A stretch of DNA of 26,900 nt from the NCBI GenBank assembly GCA_046538375.1, contig JBKHJA010000021.1, forward strand, positions 1-26,900. Reading direction: 5' to 3'. A program made the position numbers and the translations under genes. Within the stretch, counting starts at the first letter, position 1; every line of letters starts with the position of its first letter. Under the pieces are notes generated by a model. That model worked only from the letters and a program-made list of their open reading frames with translations, searched no databases and was not told where the DNA came from. Below, in pieces: positions 24,045-26,900 of the stretch. Origin of the DNA: JBKHJA01 sp046538375. GTDB lineage: Bacteria; Acidobacteriota; Aminicenantia; Aminicenantales; Aminicenantaceae.

Positions 24045-24386
24045 TCAATCATACAAAAAGATTTTACTTCCCTGCTTGAACCTGAAAGCATTTATAGGGG
24101 CACTGGCTGCAGAGCTGATTGAATTCAAAAATTTTCTGCCCGGGATATTGGAGTGAACAAAGCCTGATGGCCCCGATACTCCCAGATAACAAATCTCCGG
24201 ATGTTCGGTAAGGGTGTGGCATAAAGCAGGCAGAGAAAAAACCGGCTCCCGGGTATCATTCCAAAAGAATTTCTCACAATCTCCGCATTCCATCAACAGC
24301 CTGGAATTATGGCCGGGATTCTCGGCAGATGCATAGACTGGCCGGATATTCCCACCCCAGCAGAAAGGACATCTCGAATTTTCCAT
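24045..24386 (-). CDS. Cysteine-rich zinc-ribbon-like protein, probably frameshifted
   Basis: The start is firm (AAGGAGGGAGTG before the ATG at 24386). The product begins MENSRCPFCWGGNIRPVYAS and contains MECGDCEKFFWND, two CxxC knuckles of a zinc ribbon. After about residue 75 (PEICYLG) the frame becomes unlike a protein (VSGPSGFVHSN). One frame over, the sequence gives GSIGAIRLCSLQYPGQKIFE and then FNQLCSQCPYKCFQV, with four more cysteines, ending at a TAA at 24064-24066. A single missing G in the GGG run near 24180 would explain this. Function unknown; the cysteine pattern suggests metal or Fe-S binding. Confidence 0.6.
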   Translation of the reverse strand: MENSRCPFCWGGNIRPVYASAENPGHNSRLLMECGDCEKFFWNDTREPVFSLPALCHTLTEHPEICYLGVSGPSGFVHSNIPGRKFLNSISSAASAPINAFRFKQGSKIFLYD

Positions 24387-24459
24387 CACTCCCTCCTTTT
24401 TATTTTGAAAAAAACCAAAATCCTTCTTTATCTCCCTTTTAATTCTTGCACATAATTGT

Positions 24460-24863
24460 CTATCTATGAGGAACCACCACAATCCCTGACTCGTTCACAT
24501 GGAAACGGGATGAATCCCGCTTCAGGTCGTAGCCTATCCTATCTCCGGATTCAATGATATTGCCGTGATCTATGATGGCCCTTCGGATCCTGGCTCCCTC
24601 TTTGAGAGTAGTTTCACCCAGGATCACCGACTCTTCCACCGCGGCCTGGCTGTGGATGTTAATATAGCTGCCTACCACTGAATTTCTGACATAGGCTCTT
24701 GATATCACTGTCGAGCCCACAATCCCGGACAACCACCACTGTGCCGAACCGGGAAGGGAACACTGGGTAGCAGGCATGGGAATGAAGGCCGCAGCCTCTC
24801 CCCCTTTTCTCCAGCCAGCACCATGGCCAGGACTCTGCCCTTGTATGAGACCAATTTTTCCAT
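24460..24863 (-). pseudogene. glgC: Internally deleted glucose-1-phosphate adenylyltransferase
   Basis: Reading leftward from the ATG at 24863, MEKLVSYKGRVLAMVLAGEK followed by GERLRP is the nucleotide-binding N-terminus of GlgC-type enzymes. After about 26 codons the frame changes. A second frame ending at 24460 gives the C-terminal left-handed beta-helix: STVISRAYVRNSVVGSYINI, AVVEESVILGETTL-like repeats, GARIRRAIIDHG and SRFHVNESGIVVV. About 270 middle residues, including the sugar-binding part, are gone. No ribosome site precedes the start. Glycogen synthesis is unlikely to use this copy. Confidence 0.82.
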
Positions 24864-25100
24864 GGAATCACGAGGCCAGTTCATTTGAAGGGATCTTTGT
24901 TCAAGCTGTTCAGACGTTTTCCGTCTCTATCCATCTCCGGCACATAGAGAAGCACTTTCATTGCTTATCCGTCCATTGGTATATCTTTGGTCATAAAGGT
25001 TACTGTCAAGAATCATGCCAAAATCTACAGAGAGGAAAGGTTTGATCCTTTTTAGGGATGAATATTTTTTTTGGCTTTGTCCCAAAGTGACGGGAAAGTG
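24864..25100. other. 237-bp gap between the glgC relic and a transposase relic
   Basis: Only debris is visible. On the minus strand an ATG at 24961 opens a 26-codon frame (MKVLLYVPEMDRDGKRLNSL), which looks like the first residues of some protein but stops. The stretch near 25060-25100 (CCCAAAGTGACGGGAAAGTG) lies just outside the transposase stop and may include the insertion sequence's end. Confidence 0.35.
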
Positions 25101-25550
25101 TTAAATCCAAACATAGGAAACTCTCAATTTAAAAAACCGCAAAGGCTTATGGATTTTAAGATACTTTGTCCAAAGTTCCTCCCAAAGAGCCGGTTTATAG
25201 ATCTTCCTGAAAGCGATCATCAGCCAGTTCACAAGCCCCTCATCACTCCACCGCCTTCCTACGTGTTTAACTCTGTTGACTATCTGACTGAAGGCACTCT
25301 CTATTGCATTGGTTGTAAGGGGAATCCAGCCTTTGCCCTCAAGCCAATATTCAAAAACCAAAAGCGCATTTTTCGAGAAGTTCTCAATATAGGTTCTGGC
25401 CTCCGGGTACTTCTCAGGATCAAGAGCCTTAATAAGTTTATCAAATCCTTGCTTGATCTCTTCTACGAGCTCCACAACAAGTTCTTTGTCTGGAGGCAGA
25501 ACTTTCTCCAGCAACTCTTTGCTCAAAGAGAAAAGCAAAATCTCCTTCAT
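25101..25550 (-). mobile_element. C-terminal relic of a DDE transposase
   Basis: 149 codons. The segment IPLTTNAIESAFSQIVNRVK followed by HVGRRWSDEGLVNWLMIAF resembles the C-terminal catalytic-Glu region of DDE transposases of the mutator/ISH6/ISLre2 kind, where T-N-x-x-E is followed by a basic, Gly-Arg-rich helix. The two Asp residues of the triad would lie in the missing N-terminal part. The frame is cut at its 5' side by the IS91-type fragment at 25559. I cannot assign the exact IS family. Confidence 0.65.
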
Positions 25551-25558
25551 AAGGGTGT

Positions 25559-25690
25559 GAAAAGGAGTATGGATATTTCCGTCCGATCATAAAAGAAGTT
25601 ATGGAACGCTATTTTGACTGTGGGAACCCTCGCTGCGGGTTTGCCCGAATACGGTGTCCTTCGTGTGGTGAGGAGCGGCTCCTGATGTGA
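25559..25690 (+). mobile_element. Zinc-cluster relic of an IS91-type transposase, second copy
   Basis: The plus-strand frame reads EKEYGYFRPIIKEVMERYFD, then CGNPRCGFARIRCPSCGEER and LLM before a TGA. These are the zinc-binding residues that follow directly after the part preserved at 16320-16499; the two overlap over EYGYFRP to CGNP. They are homologous, not identical, so they come from different old copies of one family. It has no start and no catalytic domain. Confidence 0.8.
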
Positions 25691-25694
25691 TCTG

Positions 25695-25994
25695 CTATTC
25701 ATACTGCACCTCTTTTGTCCTTCCTGACACATTATCTTCCACCAGAGAGGTTTTCGTGCAATCCTCATACAGGCATTGACGTGAATCATAAACCCGATAA
25801 GCTTTTAGACAGACTCTTCGGTGCCTGGCCCTGACACCTGATGAGCTGATGCCAAGTCTTTCGGCAAGCCCTTTGGCGGTCAGAAGCCCTGCCTCCCTCA
25901 AACGCTCATACTGGCTCTTCAGGCCGTAGGAGCGTCTTATCACATTGACCCGTCTGCCTTCAAATTCTTTTCTCTGGCCTTGCGATTCAGACAC
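25695..25994 (-). mobile_element. C-terminal relic of a site-specific recombinase
   Basis: 99 codons. The segment VIRRSYGLKSQYERLREAGL followed by LTAKGLAERLGISSSGVRAR is a helix-turn-helix, and RVYDSRQCLYE follows. This order resembles the C-terminal region of large serine recombinases (from memory: ...LTxxEIAxxLGVSxxTVxxWRRxGLL...YNDxGxCLYE). The catalytic resolvase domain is absent upstream. It abuts the IS91-type fragment with only a few bases between, as expected from nested insertions and deletions. Confidence 0.55.
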
Positions 25995-26283
25995 TGGAGA
26001 AGCTTGCAGCAGCTTTTCGATCGAGGTTGAGTGGAAAAAACCACAGAACGGCTAGAAGGAGTTTCCGTTTTTATCTCAGGGGATAAGTTTTCTCGAAGAG
26101 GAGAGCAATTTTTGAATTGAGGAGAGAAGAGCTATAAAAGAACCTTGGTTGGAATATTCAATCAAAAAGGAAGCTCAAGAGGCTCGAGGGTTCCTCATAA
26201 CTTCAGTCAATTCCCGGCCGATGCGTCGACACTTTTCTGCGATCTTCTTTCTTGCTTTGTTAGGTATCACTTTATTTTAATCT
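25995..26283. other. Gene-free stretch with a possible protein fragment
   Basis: No intact gene is visible. On the minus strand 26175-26270 encodes VIPNKARKKIAEKCRRIGRE, then LTEVMRNPRAS and a stop. It is helical and basic in character and could be the tail of a lost gene, cut at its start by the inverted-repeat element at 26284. I do not recognise it. The rest is AT-rich. Confidence 0.3.
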
Positions 26284-26434
26284 AATTTCTCACATTGAGA
26301 TAACTCAAATTTTTGCTGAATTTAGCTAATTTCGAACTGTAATCGATTCTCAAAGACATTTAGGATAAATAATATAGCTAACCTCCTCACAGAAAAAGCA
26401 GGTCTAAAAATAGTATAACGCAATGTGAGAAATT
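26284..26434. repeat. AT-rich segment bounded by a perfect 14-bp inverted repeat
   Basis: AATTTCTCACATTG (26284-26297) and CAATGTGAGAAATT (26421-26434) are exact complements about 151 bp apart, end to end. The interior is AT-rich and has no gene. This is the form of a small non-autonomous transposable element (MITE) or of the two ends of a deleted insertion sequence. No clear target-site duplication is visible at the borders. Confidence 0.6.
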
Positions 26435-26465
26435 GAGGTTAATATACTCTGTTATTTTACAAAAT

Positions 26466-26790
26466 CCCCTGGGTGTCGCCCCTGCCACCCAGAGAGCCCA
26501 CCTACCTGTTCTCCCAGTTTACCTCAAGATAGGTGTTCCAGCCTTCCCCTCCCGACCAAAGGGTCGGCAGCTCCATCTCTCGTGACAAGGCTACTTCTAG
26601 GTTCGCTTACACTGCAACCCGCAGGTTTGCTCGACTCTCCTGGAGAGCCTTGCTCAGGGAACTCAGTGCTTCCGATTACTCTTCACACTTCCCTCAAACT
26701 ATGTAGGCGAAACTGTTAAATTCCCACGGCCGGACTTTGACCGGCAAGTCATACGCTATACAAGGCATACGGATGGGTCAGGACACCTCT
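26466..26790 (-). ncRNA. Structured RNA candidate (HEARO/omega-RNA-like or intron-like)
   Basis: There is no open frame, but the minus strand has a dense series of hairpins: GCCGG-UCAAAGU-CCGGC, GGCUCUCC-AGGAGAGUC, GCAAACCUGCGGGUUGC, CCGACC-CUUU-GGUCGG, CACCUA-...-UAGGUG and CUGGGUG-...-CACCCAG. Purine-rich single-stranded linkers such as GUAAGCGAACCUAGAAGUAG separate them. It is more GC-rich than its flanks. The style recalls large bacterial mobile-element RNAs: the omega-RNA/HEARO guide RNA of IscB-type nucleases, or the 5' half of a group II intron. I cannot tell which. No nuclease or reverse transcriptase gene lies beside it in this window. RNase P and tmRNA landmarks are absent. Confidence 0.5.
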
Positions 26791-26846
26791 TTTGTTTTCA
26801 ACAAGTTAACCTAGGTTTGCCACAGATTTTGGGGCCTAATTCGATC

Positions 26847-26862
26847 TTTTTGGGCCCAAAAA
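26847..26862. promoter_or_regulatory. 16-bp perfect palindrome near the window end
   Basis: TTTTTGGGCCCAAAAA is self-complementary and is extended by partly matching flanks (CGAT and ATCG). A CTTATT-CATAAA-AATAAG hairpin and an AAGGAGAG ribosome-site-like stretch follow at 26867-26888, so a gene may begin just beyond the window. It could be an operator or part of a terminator; the sequence alone does not decide. Confidence 0.3.
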
Positions 26863-26900
26863 TCGCCTTATTCATAAAAATAAGGAGAGTGAATTTGTTC

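Noticed and set aside
24776..25592. Plus-strand frames of 89 and 173 codons over the glgC and DDE transposase relics
   Set aside because: They run antisense to recognisable protein remnants and have no features of their own.
26466..26790. RNase P RNA, tmRNA or a tRNA cluster
   Set aside because: The GAGGAAAGUCC and ACAGAA landmarks of RNase P, the tRNA-like ends and tag frame of tmRNA, and any tRNA cloverleaf with a T-loop are missing.

Overview
The window looks like a piece of chromosome from a free-living, Gram-negative-type bacterium, probably from an uncultivated phylum. The evidence is exported proteins with Sec signal peptides, a double-length SppA protease, an exported L-isoaspartyl methyltransferase, a lipoprotein Cu/Zn superoxide dismutase, an ECF sigma/anti-sigma operon, and a ferredoxin-dependent 2-oxoacid oxidoreductase with a fused gamma-alpha subunit. 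Base composition is moderate. An Aminicenantota/Acidobacteriota-like source would fit, but no rRNA or ribosomal protein gene is present, so this is a weak guess. TGA works as an ordinary stop at many well-defined gene ends, so the code is standard.

Layout. 1-8100: an exported isoaspartyl methyltransferase faces a large spermidine-synthase-like membrane protein, followed by a rightward run of a phosphohexomutase, an FtsB/DivIC-like division protein and a UvrD-type helicase fused to an Fe-S nuclease. 8100-13200: a palindromic repeat element, a SHOCT membrane protein, SppA (leftward), a second repeat element, and a NatA/NatB-like ABC exporter. 13537-16167: a tight four-gene operon of ECF sigma factor, zinc-binding anti-sigma factor and two exported proteins that share a C-terminal domain, closed by a strong intrinsic terminator. 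16270-17030: relics, including the start of a lost exported protein and the N-terminus of an IS91-type transposase. 17034-24022: oxidative-stress and central-carbon genes (cytochrome P460, SodC, GAPDH, OsmC, KorA/KorB, RpiB), interspersed with tiny membrane proteins and gene stubs. 24045-26900: a graveyard with a frameshifted zinc-ribbon gene, an internally deleted glgC, pieces of three unrelated transposases/recombinases, an inverted-repeat element and a highly structured, non-coding RNA-like segment.

How it works together. GAPDH, RpiB and the 2-oxoacid:ferredoxin oxidoreductase supply sugar and 2-oxoacid metabolism with low-potential electron carriers. SodC, OsmC and P460 next to them suggest occasional exposure to oxygen or reactive nitrogen. 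The ECF operon and SppA point to envelope monitoring.

Most unusual points: (1) an interspersed palindromic repeat family with filled and apparently emptied copies; (2) a cluster upstream of korA holding an in-frame TGA and two unannotated mini-proteins sharing a G-W-W-x-x-H motif; (3) a domain of the YvlB/LiaX type duplicated in two exported proteins beside an ECF sigma/anti-sigma pair; (4) a roughly 320-nt structured RNA candidate at the right end, possibly of the HEARO/omega-RNA or group II intron type, without any partner protein in the window. All family names were assigned by reading motifs; no database search was run.
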